Below, one piece after another: positions 1 through 7,929 of a DNA stretch of 10,859 bases (within the stretch, counting starts at the first letter, position 1; each line of letters opens with the position of its first letter). Where the stretch lies: positions 1-10,859 of the forward strand of contig JBGPOW010000142.1 in NCBI GenBank assembly GCA_041488235.1, in the 5' to 3' direction. The translations under genes and the position numbers were made by a program. The DNA comes from DP-19 sp041488235 (GTDB taxonomy: Bacteria; Desulfobacterota; Binatia; UTPRO1). The notes beneath the pieces are model-generated. The model did not search any database. It saw nothing but the letters and a program-made list of their open reading frames with translations, and had not been told where the DNA came from.

Positions 1-196
1 GGTACCGCCACCGTACTATTGGCAGATTCCCTCGACACCGCCGCGCGCGCACGGGCGCCGACACCCGGGCGAGATTTCCACCGCGCTTCCGTACAGCCTG
101 CTGCCCGCGCAGTTCATCCGTCGGAGCGACGTCTCGCTCGAAGAGCTCGACGACCTCGTGGAGCGCCGCGCCCGCCGCGAAGAGCTCGGCGGCTGA
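1..196 (+). CDS. C-terminal end of an unidentified protein (5' truncated by window edge)
   Basis: An open frame runs from the window edge (first full codon at base 2) to a TGA at 194-196, giving 64 residues. The last 40 or so look like real coding sequence: third codon positions are mostly G or C, and the peptide ends in a charged helix-like stretch (SLEELDDLVERRARREELGG). The first 25 residues are Pro/Arg/His-rich and less convincing. The start lies outside the window. I do not recognise the family and no catalytic motif is visible. It is on the same strand as the two genes that follow, about 98 bases before the next start, so it could belong to the same transcription unit. The frame choice rests on codon composition and the plausible tail only; the adjacent frames also stay open for a while. 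Confidence 0.45.
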   Translation, partial: VPPPYYWQIPSTPPRAHGRRHPGEISTALPYSLLPAQFIRRSDVSLEELDDLVERRARREELGG

Positions 197-294
197 CCGG
201 GGTATCATGGAAGCTGCGCGCGCGCCGACTGCGCGCCGGCGCGGCCTGAGCCGGTGCGATTGACGAGCCCGCGGGGCCACGTCATCCATGGGGC

Positions 295-624
295 GTGGCG
301 TTGTCGACCACGTCGCTTCCACGCTACCTTTTCACCGGGCGGTTCCTCCAGGTGCTCCGTCACCTGCCGAACTTCGCGCGGCTCTACTGGCGACTCTTCC
401 GCGACCGGCGGGTGTCGATCCTCCCCAAGGCGCTGCTCGTGCTGACGCTCGCCTACGTGATCTCGCCGTTCGACGTCATCCCCGACTTCATTCCCGTGAT
501 CGGCGAGATGGACGACATCGCGGTGGTGCTTTCCGGACTCTGGCTGTTCATCCGGCTGTGCCCGCCCGAGGTGGTACGCGAAATCGTGCACGACGTCGCC
601 ACGAGGGCAGAGGCTCGTGCCTAG
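295..624 (+). CDS. DUF1232 (YkvA-like) small membrane protein
   Basis: The 109-residue product carries the hallmark core of the DUF1232/YkvA family at about residues 42-85: a hydrophobic segment (LPKALLVLTLAYVISPFDVI) running into PDFIPVIGEMDD and a second hydrophobic stretch (IAVVLSGLWLFI). The family is small, probably membrane-associated, and has no established biochemical role. Length is normal. The frame is closed upstream by a TGA at 247-249. The GTG at 295 is the longest convincing start, but the GGGG at 290-293 sits too close to it; a TTG at 301 has better spacing from the same purine run, so the true protein may be two residues shorter. Its last 8 bases overlap the start of the UPF0182 gene, which implies coupled translation and a shared membrane-related job. 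Family assignment is firm; function is unknown. Confidence 0.88.
   Translation: MALSTTSLPRYLFTGRFLQVLRHLPNFARLYWRLFRDRRVSILPKALLVLTLAYVISPFDVIPDFIPVIGEMDDIAVVLSGLWLFIRLCPPEVVREIVHDVATRAEARA
604..613 (+). promoter_or_regulatory. Ribosome binding site for the UPF0182 gene, inside the DUF1232 coding end
   Basis: A purine-rich AGGGCAGAGG lies 3 to 9 bases ahead of the GTG at 617. It supports that GTG as the start and places the signal within the end of the preceding gene, as expected for translationally coupled genes. Confidence 0.55.
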
Positions 625-3316
625 GCTCTCCCTCATCGCTGGTGCGATTGCGGTCGTCATCGCAATCGCGTTGCTGGGGATCGGTAGCGGCTTCTTCGTC
701 GACGCCCTGTGGTTCCGTCAGCTCGGAGTCTTGGTGGTGTTCCGCACCGCCCTGCTTGCGAAGCTCGCGTGCTTCACGCTGGCGTTCGCCGCCTGCTACG
801 CGGTGGTCGCGGCGGTCGGGCTCGCTGCCGTCCGCCACACAGGCCGCAAGGGCGTGGTGCAGATCGTGTTCCGGCGTACCGGCAACGGGCCAGCCACGCT
901 CCCCGAGCTGATTGCTCCGGTCGCCGATCGCCTCCCGTGGCGCGCCATGGTGCTCGCCGCCGCCGCAGTATGCGCGGTGTTGGTCGCGGTTGGTCAGGCG
1001 GCGAGCTGGCAGGACTATCTGCTCTGGCTCTATGGCGGCGAGTTCGGCGTCACAGATCCCTACTTCGGCCGCGACGTCGGCTTCTTCGTCTTCGCGTTGC
1101 CGGCGTATCAGACGCTCGTCGGCGGGGCGATGGCGAGCGTGGTTCTCGCCGGTGTGCTCGCCGCCGGGGTGTTCTGGCTCCGTGGCGTGCTCGACTTCCG
1201 CCGGCCCGGCCATCTGATGCCGCCAGCGGCGCGCAGCTTGTTGTCGCTCGTGCTCGCCCTCTTTCTGCTCGTCAAGGCGGCCGGGTACTGGCTCGGCCGC
1301 TACGAGCTCTTGCTCGCCTCGTATGGGGCGGTGTTCGGCGCCGGCTACACGGTCACCCACGTGAAGCTGCCGTTCCAATGGATCCTCGTGGCCGCGGCCC
1401 TCGTGGGCGCCGGGCTCGCGGCGGCGAACCTGCGCGCGCAGGGCTGGCGGCTGCCGGTCGCGGCCGTGGTCGTGGTGTTCGGCGCGGCGATGGCCTCGTC
1501 GATTCTACCCGACGTGTTCCAGCGTCTGCGGGTGCGCCCCGACGAACTCCGCCTGGAGCGCCCCTACCTCGAGAAGAACATCGCCATGACCCGCCGCGCG
1601 TACGGCCTCGAGGCCATTCAGCCGCGGCCGTTCCCGTCGGCGCAGACGCTCGACGAGGCGGCCGTCAAGCGCAACCAGGCGACCTTCGCGAACATCCGCC
1701 TGTGGGATCCGCAGCCGCTCCTCGACAGCTACCGCCAGCTGCAGCTGATCCGCCTCTACTATGACTTCCACGACGTCGACGTCGACCGCTACGAGCTCGC
1801 AGGCGGCCGGCGGCAGGTGATGCTTGCGGCGCGCGAGATCACGCCGTCGCTCTTGCCGCCGAACGCGCGCACGTGGGTGAACCAGCGCCTGCAGTTCACC
1901 CATGGCTTCGGCGTGGTGATGAGCCCGGTCACGGAAATCGAGGGCGAGGGTCTGCCGGGCTTCTTCGTGAAAGACATCCCGCCGCGCTCGCCGGTCGGCC
2001 TCGAGCTCTCGGAGCCCCGCATCTACTTCGGCGAGAAGACCGACGACTACGTGATCGTGAACGCGGCGGCCGAGGAGTTCGACTATCCGAAAGGCGAGCA
2101 GAACGTTTCGAACTCGTACGCCGGAAAGGACGGCGTCGAGCTCGGGTCGTGGCTGCGCCGCGCGGTCTTCGCCTGGAGCTTCCGCGACGTGAATCTGTTG
2201 ATCTCGGGGAACCTCCGGGCGGAGAGCCGCATCCTCTTCCGTCGTTCGATCGCCGAACGCATCTCGACGATCGCGCCGTTCCTGCTCCTCGACCACGACC
2301 CCTATGTGGTCGTGTCGGGCGGCCGGCTCTATTGGATCCAGGACGCCTACACCACCGCCGAGACCTTCCCCTATTCGGAGCCGGTGCGGGGGCTTCGTCT
2401 CAACTATATCCGCAACTCCGTGAAGGTCCTGGTCGACGCCTACGACGGGACGGTCACCTTCTACGCCATGGACGAGAAGGAGCCCGTGCTCGCGGCCTAT
2501 GCCCGGATCTTCCCGGGGCTCTTCCGGCCATTTGCCGAGATGCCCCAGGATCTCCGACGCCACGTGCGCTATCCGGAAGACCTCTTTCTCGTCCAGGCGG
2601 AGATCTACCGCACGTACCACATGACCAACCCCGACGTGTTCTACAACAAGGAAGATCTCTGGAGCCTCCCGACCGCGAACGCCGGCGGAGCAGGCTCGGC
2701 GGTCGAGCCCTACTACGTCATCATGAAGCTGCCGGGCGGTGCGCGCGAGGAGTTCATCCTCATGCAGCCGATGACGCCGTCCAACCGCAGCAACATGGTC
2801 GCCTGGCTGGCCGCGCGCTGCGATCCGTCCGAGTATGGCGAGCTCGTGGAGTACGAGTTTCCGAAGGAGCGACTCATCTACGGGCCGCAGCAGATCGAGG
2901 CACGTATCGACCAGGACACCACGATCTCGCAGCAGCTCTCGCTCTGGAACCAGAGGGGCTCGAAGGTGATCCGCGGGAACCTGCTGGTGATCCCGGTCGA
3001 GGATTCGCTGGTGTACGTGGAGCCGCTCTACCTGCGCTCGGATCAGGGGCAGATCCCGGAGCTGAAGCGCGTGATCGTCGCCTACGGCGATCGGCTGGCG
3101 ATGGAGCCGACGCTCGAGGCAGCCCTCTCGGCCGTGTTCAAGCCTGGTGCAGCGCCACCGCGGATGATCGAGCCGGCGACCGCAGCCTCGCCGGAGGTGG
3201 CCCCGGCCATGACCGCGCGCGCCCACTACCGTGCCGCGCTCGGTGCGCTCCGCGCTGGCGACTGGTCCGGCTTCGGCCGCGAGATGGAAGCCCTCGACAA
3301 AGCGCTCGAGCAGTGA
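617..3316 (+). CDS. UPF0182 family multi-pass membrane protein
   Basis: The 899-residue product matches UPF0182 (COG1615) in length and layout. Roughly seven hydrophobic segments fill the first third (about residues 5-25, 47-72, 108-127, 168-188, 206-224, 253-272, 279-297), followed by a large soluble part of about 600 residues. Family-like landmarks are TDPYFGRDVGFFVFALPAYQ near 146-165, ERPYLEKNIAMTRRAYGL near 314-331, RLWDPQPLLDSYRQLQLIRL near 361-380, LQFTHGFGVVMSP near 425-437, and GGRLYWIQDAYTT in the middle of the soluble part. The role is not established; the topology suggests a membrane-anchored protein with a large domain outside the cytoplasm. The GTG start follows a good ribosome site and overlaps the DUF1232 gene by 8 bases, so the two form one operon. 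The C-terminus ends in an Ala/Pro-rich linker and a short helical tail (about 840-899). No frameshift or truncation is seen. Confidence 0.92.
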   Translation: MPRLSLIAGAIAVVIAIALLGIGSGFFVDALWFRQLGVLVVFRTALLAKLACFTLAFAACYAVVAAVGLAAVRHTGRKGVVQIVFRRTGNGPATLPELIAPVADRLPWRAMVLAAAAVCAVLVAVGQAASWQDYLLWLYGGEFGVTDPYFGRDVGFFVFALPAYQTLVGGAMASVVLAGVLAAGVFWLRGVLDFRRPGHLMPPAARSLLSLVLALFLLVKAAGYWLGRYELLLASYGAVFGAGYTVTHVKLPFQWILVAAALVGAGLAAANLRAQGWRLPVAAVVVVFGAAMASSILPDVFQRLRVRPDELRLERPYLEKNIAMTRRAYGLEAIQPRPFPSAQTLDEAAVKRNQATFANIRLWDPQPLLDSYRQLQLIRLYYDFHDVDVDRYELAGGRRQVMLAAREITPSLLPPNARTWVNQRLQFTHGFGVVMSPVTEIEGEGLPGFFVKDIPPRSPVGLELSEPRIYFGEKTDDYVIVNAAAEEFDYPKGEQNVSNSYAGKDGVELGSWLRRAVFAWSFRDVNLLISGNLRAESRILFRRSIAERISTIAPFLLLDHDPYVVVSGGRLYWIQDAYTTAETFPYSEPVRGLRLNYIRNSVKVLVDAYDGTVTFYAMDEKEPVLAAYARIFPGLFRPFAEMPQDLRRHVRYPEDLFLVQAEIYRTYHMTNPDVFYNKEDLWSLPTANAGGAGSAVEPYYVIMKLPGGAREEFILMQPMTPSNRSNMVAWLAARCDPSEYGELVEYEFPKERLIYGPQQIEARIDQDTTISQQLSLWNQRGSKVIRGNLLVIPVEDSLVYVEPLYLRSDQGQIPELKRVIVAYGDRLAMEPTLEAALSAVFKPGAAPPRMIEPATAASPEVAPAMTARAHYRAALGALRAGDWSGFGREMEALDKALEQ

Positions 3317-3334
3317 GTTGCGTGAGAAAACGAC

Positions 3335-3359
3335 TGCCGGCGGGTGCGGTCACCCGGCA
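3335..3359. terminator. Possible bidirectional hairpin between convergent genes
   Basis: The gap between the UPF0182 stop (3316) and the lipase stop (3451) contains the inverted repeat CGGGTG-CGGT-CACCCG (3341-3356). An outer TGC/GCA pairing at 3335-3337 and 3357-3359 extends it, with a three-base bulge on the left arm. The position after both stop codons suits a shared terminator. No T-run follows on either strand, so it is not a classical intrinsic terminator; in so GC-rich a genome it could also be chance. The remaining gap sequence shows no gene. Confidence 0.35.
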
Positions 3360-3450
3360 TGGCCGGCGGCGGACAACCACACGGTCGAGCGTCGGAGCGA
3401 GAACGCTTGCGAGATCAAGGGGACGTAGCCGATCACGAGCGCGGCCGATT

Positions 3451-4500
3451 CTACGCGTCGTCGCAGATCTGGTCGCGCAGGAGGCGCGAGTACATGCCGA
3501 GATGGTGCTGCCACAGCATGTCGCTGTGGTTTTTCGGATTGTTCCCGTGACTACCAGCGAGCGGGACGGGCGAGCCGCAGCGGTCGTAGTTGAGAGACGG
3601 CCAGAGCGGCAGCGCCGTCTTCGTCACGCCGGCCTCGATCAGTTTGCGGCGCGCGCGGTCTCGCAGCCATAGTCGTGTCGCGCGCACCACAGTTTGCACG
3701 GTGACGTCTACCAAAGGGGTGACAACGAGCGACGATACGGGATTCGGCGTGCTGATGTCGCGGATCCACTGGAGCGTCGGCGGCACCTGCGGCACCCAGT
3801 CCTCCGTGTTCGCCACCCGGAATGCGCGACGCGGGAATGCCGTCAGACGGTCGAAATCGAATCCGTATTGATCGTTGCCGGGCTTCGGTGGCGCAAAGAC
3901 GTAGGTCTTGTAGCTCTCCGCTTCCAGGCCACCGACCGGCTGGTGCTCGAGGAACGAGCGCACGAGCGTCGCGATCGCTCCGCCCTGACTGTGCCCGGTG
4001 ATGAAGAAGCGCGTGCCCGGACCGGCGAGCTTCTGCATCTGCACCCAGATCCCGTCCTTCTCGTCCTGGAAGAGGAGCGCGAGCGCGCCGATCGCGAATC
4101 CGAGATGGACGGCGGCGAATGCATTCCGGCTGAATACGTAGGGAAGCGCTTTGCGCGAGCGGCGGATCTTCATCGGCAGAGTTCCCTGGGCGGGAATCAT
4201 CGGCAGTAGTACATCGTCGAGAATGCTCGTCGCGCTCAGCACCGTGCCGCGCACGACCACCGCGTACTCACCGGCGATCGCCGTGTTGCTCCAGAGCTCC
4301 CAGTAATTGTCGAGACCAACCGTCGTCGGGGGTTTGACGACCCGCTTCCACCCGGCGGGCAGCGGCGGCGGGGGTAGGTGTCCGACGGTCGGGTCGGGCG
4401 TGGTGCCGGTCGGGCCCTCGTAGACCTTCTGGCAGAGGCCCATCATCGCGACCGCCTCGGCGCACTCGAAGCCGGGACGGAACGCGCTGCCGCCGTTCAC
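3451..4500 (-). CDS. Class 3 lipase / serine esterase (alpha/beta hydrolase)
   Basis: The 349-residue product has class 3 lipase (Lipase_3) features: an oxyanion-type VVVRGT at residues 81-86, the nucleophile elbow FFITGHSQGGAIA with Ser171, YVFAPPKPGN at 200-209, and NTEDWVPQVPP at 231-241 where Asp234 is the likely acid. The catalytic His is probably His332 or His333 in HSDMLWQHHLGMY, by position near the C-terminus. The expected reaction is hydrolysis of acylglycerol or other ester bonds; the substrate is unknown. No signal peptide is apparent from the GTG start at 4500, so it may be cytoplasmic or leave by another route; the hydrophobic stretch at about 128-143 lies internally. That GTG shares a GTGA with the stop of the upstream cyclase gene, so translation is probably coupled and this is the last gene of the four-gene operon. 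The same frame stays open further upstream, but there it only runs antisense-free in a second frame over the cyclase gene and is not this protein. Confidence 0.85.
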   Translation of the reverse strand: MNGGSAFRPGFECAEAVAMMGLCQKVYEGPTGTTPDPTVGHLPPPPLPAGWKRVVKPPTTVGLDNYWELWSNTAIAGEYAVVVRGTVLSATSILDDVLLPMIPAQGTLPMKIRRSRKALPYVFSRNAFAAVHLGFAIGALALLFQDEKDGIWVQMQKLAGPGTRFFITGHSQGGAIATLVRSFLEHQPVGGLEAESYKTYVFAPPKPGNDQYGFDFDRLTAFPRRAFRVANTEDWVPQVPPTLQWIRDISTPNPVSSLVVTPLVDVTVQTVVRATRLWLRDRARRKLIEAGVTKTALPLWPSLNYDRCGSPVPLAGSHGNNPKNHSDMLWQHHLGMYSRLLRDQICDDA

Positions 4501-7500
4501 GACAGCTCGTCCAGGAGCGCCCGGGCCTCCTGCAGATCGACGGTGTCGTAGCCCTCGGTGAACCATGCGTAGATCGGCGCGAGCAGCGCGCGCGCGTCGG
4601 CGGTCCGACCCTGGCGGCGGAGCAGGCGAGCGAGGCTCACGGACGTCCGGAGCTCGAACGACCGTGCCTCCTGCCCGCGCGCAATCTCGAGTGAGCACCG
4701 GAAGAGATCTTCGGCGTCGGGCGCCGCCTTGGCGCCGTCGCGACGGAGCAGCAGCTCGCCCTTCAACCGCGCGAGCTCGGCGCTCCAGAACGGGGTCTGA
4801 CGCAGATCCGCCAAGGCGAGTGCGTTCTCGATCGTCTGCAGCGCCTCGTCGATCCGGCCGCACGCGCCGTACGCGTCGGCGAAGAGCCCGAGTATCGACG
4901 GCGCCCCGACCTCGGTCCCGCTCGCCGCGAGGCGCGCGACTGCCGACTCGATCGGGCCGAGTGCGGCGCGCCCGCCCTGCGGCTCGGCGAGCGCCCAGCC
5001 ACGGTAGAAGTGCCCGATCTCGAGCCAGAAGGTCAGGTGCTGTTCTTCGGCGAACGCGGTCGCCGCCTCGGCCGCGCGACGCACGCCTTCCCGCTCGCGG
5101 CGCAGGACGTGGATCGCCGCATTGAAGACGAGCGCGTACGCGCGGCTGAAGGGATGGATCGCATCCTCCGCCACCGCGACGGCGTCGTCGATCATCCGCA
5201 GCGCGCGATCGGGGAATCCGAGATACCAGAGCGCCATCGCAGCGTAGACGCGCGACGCGACGCCCGGGCACTCGCCGTATACGTATGCGAGCCCGCGGTG
5301 CTGCTCGGGCTCGTAGAGCGCGATGGCGCGCTCCATCCACTCGAGGCACGTCGCGAACTTGCCTTGCCAGAATTGCGGGCAGCCGACGGACACCGACGCC
5401 GAGATCAGCAGCGCCGGATCCTCGGCGCGCTCGGCGACGTCGACGAGATACTGTCCCATCTCGACCGCCGTCCCGAGCTCGTTCCGCGCGTGGTAGAAGA
5501 CGCCGAGGCCCCAGATCGCCCGGAACGTCTCGGGCGCGTCGCCGACGATTTGGCAGAGCTCTCGTGCCCGCGCGTACGCGCGCTGGACCTCGGCATCGCC
5601 GTAGCCGCGCGATTCGAGGAGCGGCGCGCCGAGCTTCACCTGCAGGCGGAGCTCCTGCCGATCGCGCTCGGCGCTCGCGGGCAGCGTGGCGAGGAGCTCG
5701 ATGCCTCTGCGGAGGTGACTGATCGCTTCGCGATGCGCCGACCGTTGCGCCGCCCGCTCGCCCGCCCGCTCGTACAACGGAATCGCCTGCGCGACGAGCC
5801 CCGCCTCCTCGTAGTGGCGCGCCGCGACCTCGGGCTCGAGGGCGACGCGCTCGGGGAAACGCTCCTCGAGCGTGCGTGCGATCCGTGCGTGGTACTCCTG
5901 GCATTTCTTCTTCAACAGCGACCGGTACGCGGTCTCCTGGACGAGGGCGTGCTTGAACGTGTACACGGCGCGCGGGGGCGTGCCGCGCCGGTAGAGGAGC
6001 TCCGCGCTCGCGAGCTGGTCGAGCGCCGCGGCGAGCGCTGCGGCATCGCGGAACGTCACCGCCTCGAGCAAATCGTGCGGGAACTCGCGGCCGAGGACCG
6101 CCGCGAGCTGCGCCACCTCCTTTGCGGGGCCGAGGCGATCGAGACGTGCCATGAGCGAATCCTGCAGGGTCGCGGGAATCGCGAATCCCGGAAGCGGATC
6201 GGCGCGCTCGAATTGCCGGTCGTGCTCGACGAGCAGGTCGGACTCGAGGATCGCCTTCGTGAGCTCTTCGACGAAGAGCGGGACGCCGTCGGTCTTGGCG
6301 ACGACGTGGTCCAGCACCACGCTCGGCAGCGCCTTCCCGCCGGTTACACGGTCGACGATCGTCGCCACCTGCTTGCGCGTCAGCGGATGCAACGTGAGGT
6401 GCACGACGTGCGATTGGCTCGCCCAGGAGACGTCGACGCCCGGACGATACGTGAGGACCATGAATACGCGCGCCGTCGGCACCTGCCCGACGAGCGTCTG
6501 CACGAGCTCGAGGCTCGACGGGTCGATCCAGTGGAGGTCCTCGATCAACATCACGACGGGGCGGTCTTCGCTGATCGCGAAGAGCCACGCGGCCAACGAT
6601 TCGAGCGTCTTGCGGCGCTGCGCTTCCGCGCTCAAGTGCTGGAGCGACGGATAGCGATCCGGAACCGGGACGGACAGCAGGGTCGCGAGGAGGGGGACGC
6701 CTTCGTCGAGCGCGGTGCCGGTCGGCCGGAGCGTCGCCTCGAGCTTGGCGATCTTCACCTCTGGCGCATCGTCGCGCCCGAGCGCGAGGCTATGCTCGAG
6801 GCACTCGACGACGGGATGGAACGCGCTGTTCTCGTGATACGGCGAGCAGCCACCCTCGATCCATGCATGCGGGGTCGCCGCCAGACGCTCGCGGAGCGCC
6901 TGCACCAGCCGCGATTTCCCCATGCCTGCCTCGCCGCTCACGATCACCACCTGCCCGTGCCCCTCGATCACCTGCTCCCAGCGATCGATCATGAGCGAGA
7001 TTTCCTGCTCGCGGCCGACGAGCGGCGAAAGCCCCGCGCCCTCGCGCCCGCGCCGACCGCGCGTCGCGCTCGCCCGCACCACACGAAAGACCGGCAACGG
7101 ATCGGCGATGCCCTTCAGCGGCGGCGTCCCCATGTCCTCGAGCACGAACGCGTCGCCGACGAGATGCCGGGTCGCCGCGCTGATCACGGCGCTGCCGGGC
7201 TCGGCGAGCGTCTGCAGCCGCGCAGCGACGTTCACGGTGTAGCCGAGCGCCTGCTCGTCGCGGCCAGGATCGCTGCCGATCGCGCCGACCACGACCGTCC
7301 CGGTGTGGATCCCGATGCGCACCTCGAGGGGGCACGCGCGCAACGCCGCGACGTCGGCGCCGACGCGCGCGTTCAACGACGGCAACTCCTCGAGGATCGC
7401 CAACGCCGCGCTGACGCCGCGGACCGCGTCGTCCTCGTGTGCCTGGGGATACCCGAAGTACGCGAGGATACCGTCGCCGAGGTAGTGCGCGACGTGGCCG

Positions 7501-7913
7501 TCCAACGCCCGGATGACGGCTCCGCACGTATCCTGATACGCGCGCACCACGTCGCACAGCTCCTCCGGGTCGATCTGCTGTGAGAGCTGCGTCGAGCCGA
7601 CGAGATCGCAGAACATCACCGTCAGCTGCCGCCGCTCGCCGTCGACGCTCGACCGTCCCGCCTCGTGCGCTGGACTGGTCGCCGCCGCGGCAGCCCCGGG
7701 GCGCGCGATCGCTGGTCCCGTCGAGAGCCCGCTTGCGCCCCTCGTCGGCGCGGGCGCCTCGAGCGGTGTCGCGCATTTTCCACAAAAGGCCGCGTCCTGC
7801 GGGTTCTCGCCTCCGCAGCTCGCGCAGGTGCGCGTGAGCGGCGCGGCGCATGCGACGCAGAAGTTCATCCCGGCGGGATTCTCGCGTGCGCAGCGGGGGC
7901 AGGGCAGGCTCAT
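4497..7913 (-). CDS. Zinc-ribbon / class III nucleotide cyclase / AAA ATPase / TPR regulator
   Basis: This 1138-residue multidomain protein starts with two zinc-ribbon pairs (CPRC at 5-8 with CVAC at 19-22; CASC at 30-33 with CGKC at 44-47), then an Ala/Pro linker to about 90. A class III cyclase domain covers about 93-280: metal Asp103 in MFCDLVGST, Asp147 in YLGDGILAYFG, and transition-state Asn228 and Arg232 in GYTVNVAARLQ. The usual adenine-selecting Lys before GDG is replaced by His143, so ATP versus GTP preference is uncertain. An ATPase domain follows with Walker A GEAGMGKS (327-334) and Walker B VVMLIEDLHWID (453-464). TPR-like helical repeats fill about 690 to the end, closing with the family-typical YAWFTEGYDTVDLQEARALL. 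It is probably a cytosolic signalling protein making a cyclic nucleotide under control of the ATPase/TPR part. It begins 16 bases after the cobalamin-type radical SAM gene; no clear ribosome site precedes the ATG at 7913, which the first zinc ribbon nonetheless requires. Confidence 0.9.
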   Translation of the reverse strand: MSLPCPRCARENPAGMNFCVACAAPLTRTCASCGGENPQDAAFCGKCATPLEAPAPTRGASGLSTGPAIARPGAAAAATSPAHEAGRSSVDGERRQLTVMFCDLVGSTQLSQQIDPEELCDVVRAYQDTCGAVIRALDGHVAHYLGDGILAYFGYPQAHEDDAVRGVSAALAILEELPSLNARVGADVAALRACPLEVRIGIHTGTVVVGAIGSDPGRDEQALGYTVNVAARLQTLAEPGSAVISAATRHLVGDAFVLEDMGTPPLKGIADPLPVFRVVRASATRGRRGREGAGLSPLVGREQEISLMIDRWEQVIEGHGQVVIVSGEAGMGKSRLVQALRERLAATPHAWIEGGCSPYHENSAFHPVVECLEHSLALGRDDAPEVKIAKLEATLRPTGTALDEGVPLLATLLSVPVPDRYPSLQHLSAEAQRRKTLESLAAWLFAISEDRPVVMLIEDLHWIDPSSLELVQTLVGQVPTARVFMVLTYRPGVDVSWASQSHVVHLTLHPLTRKQVATIVDRVTGGKALPSVVLDHVVAKTDGVPLFVEELTKAILESDLLVEHDRQFERADPLPGFAIPATLQDSLMARLDRLGPAKEVAQLAAVLGREFPHDLLEAVTFRDAAALAAALDQLASAELLYRRGTPPRAVYTFKHALVQETAYRSLLKKKCQEYHARIARTLEERFPERVALEPEVAARHYEEAGLVAQAIPLYERAGERAAQRSAHREAISHLRRGIELLATLPASAERDRQELRLQVKLGAPLLESRGYGDAEVQRAYARARELCQIVGDAPETFRAIWGLGVFYHARNELGTAVEMGQYLVDVAERAEDPALLISASVSVGCPQFWQGKFATCLEWMERAIALYEPEQHRGLAYVYGECPGVASRVYAAMALWYLGFPDRALRMIDDAVAVAEDAIHPFSRAYALVFNAAIHVLRREREGVRRAAEAATAFAEEQHLTFWLEIGHFYRGWALAEPQGGRAALGPIESAVARLAASGTEVGAPSILGLFADAYGACGRIDEALQTIENALALADLRQTPFWSAELARLKGELLLRRDGAKAAPDAEDLFRCSLEIARGQEARSFELRTSVSLARLLRRQGRTADARALLAPIYAWFTEGYDTVDLQEARALLDELS

Positions 7914-7929
7914 GGGGAAGCGCGCGCGG

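Noticed and set aside
1..6. The window begins with GGTACC, a KpnI-type palindrome, suggesting a clone end
   Set aside because: A six-base match at the edge is easily chance and there is no vector-like sequence after it.
203..208. TATCAT resembling a -10 promoter box before the DUF1232 gene
   Set aside because: No matching -35 element at the usual spacing, and one hexamer is weak evidence in this context.
1505..3226. Long - strand open frame (573 codons) opposite the UPF0182 gene
   Set aside because: It is antisense to conserved UPF0182 motifs, has biased shadow-like composition and shows no domain.
4501..6588. Upstream extension of the lipase frame to a 1045-codon protein
   Set aside because: The extra part overlaps the cyclase gene in another frame and is Arg/Ala/Pro-rich without domains. 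The lipase starts at the GTGA overlap.
5010..7583. Long + strand open frame (857 codons) opposite the cyclase gene
   Set aside because: It is antisense to well-recognised cyclase, ATPase and TPR sequence. Its product is Arg/Glu/Asp/His-rich with no recognisable domain, as expected for a shadow frame in high-GC coding DNA.
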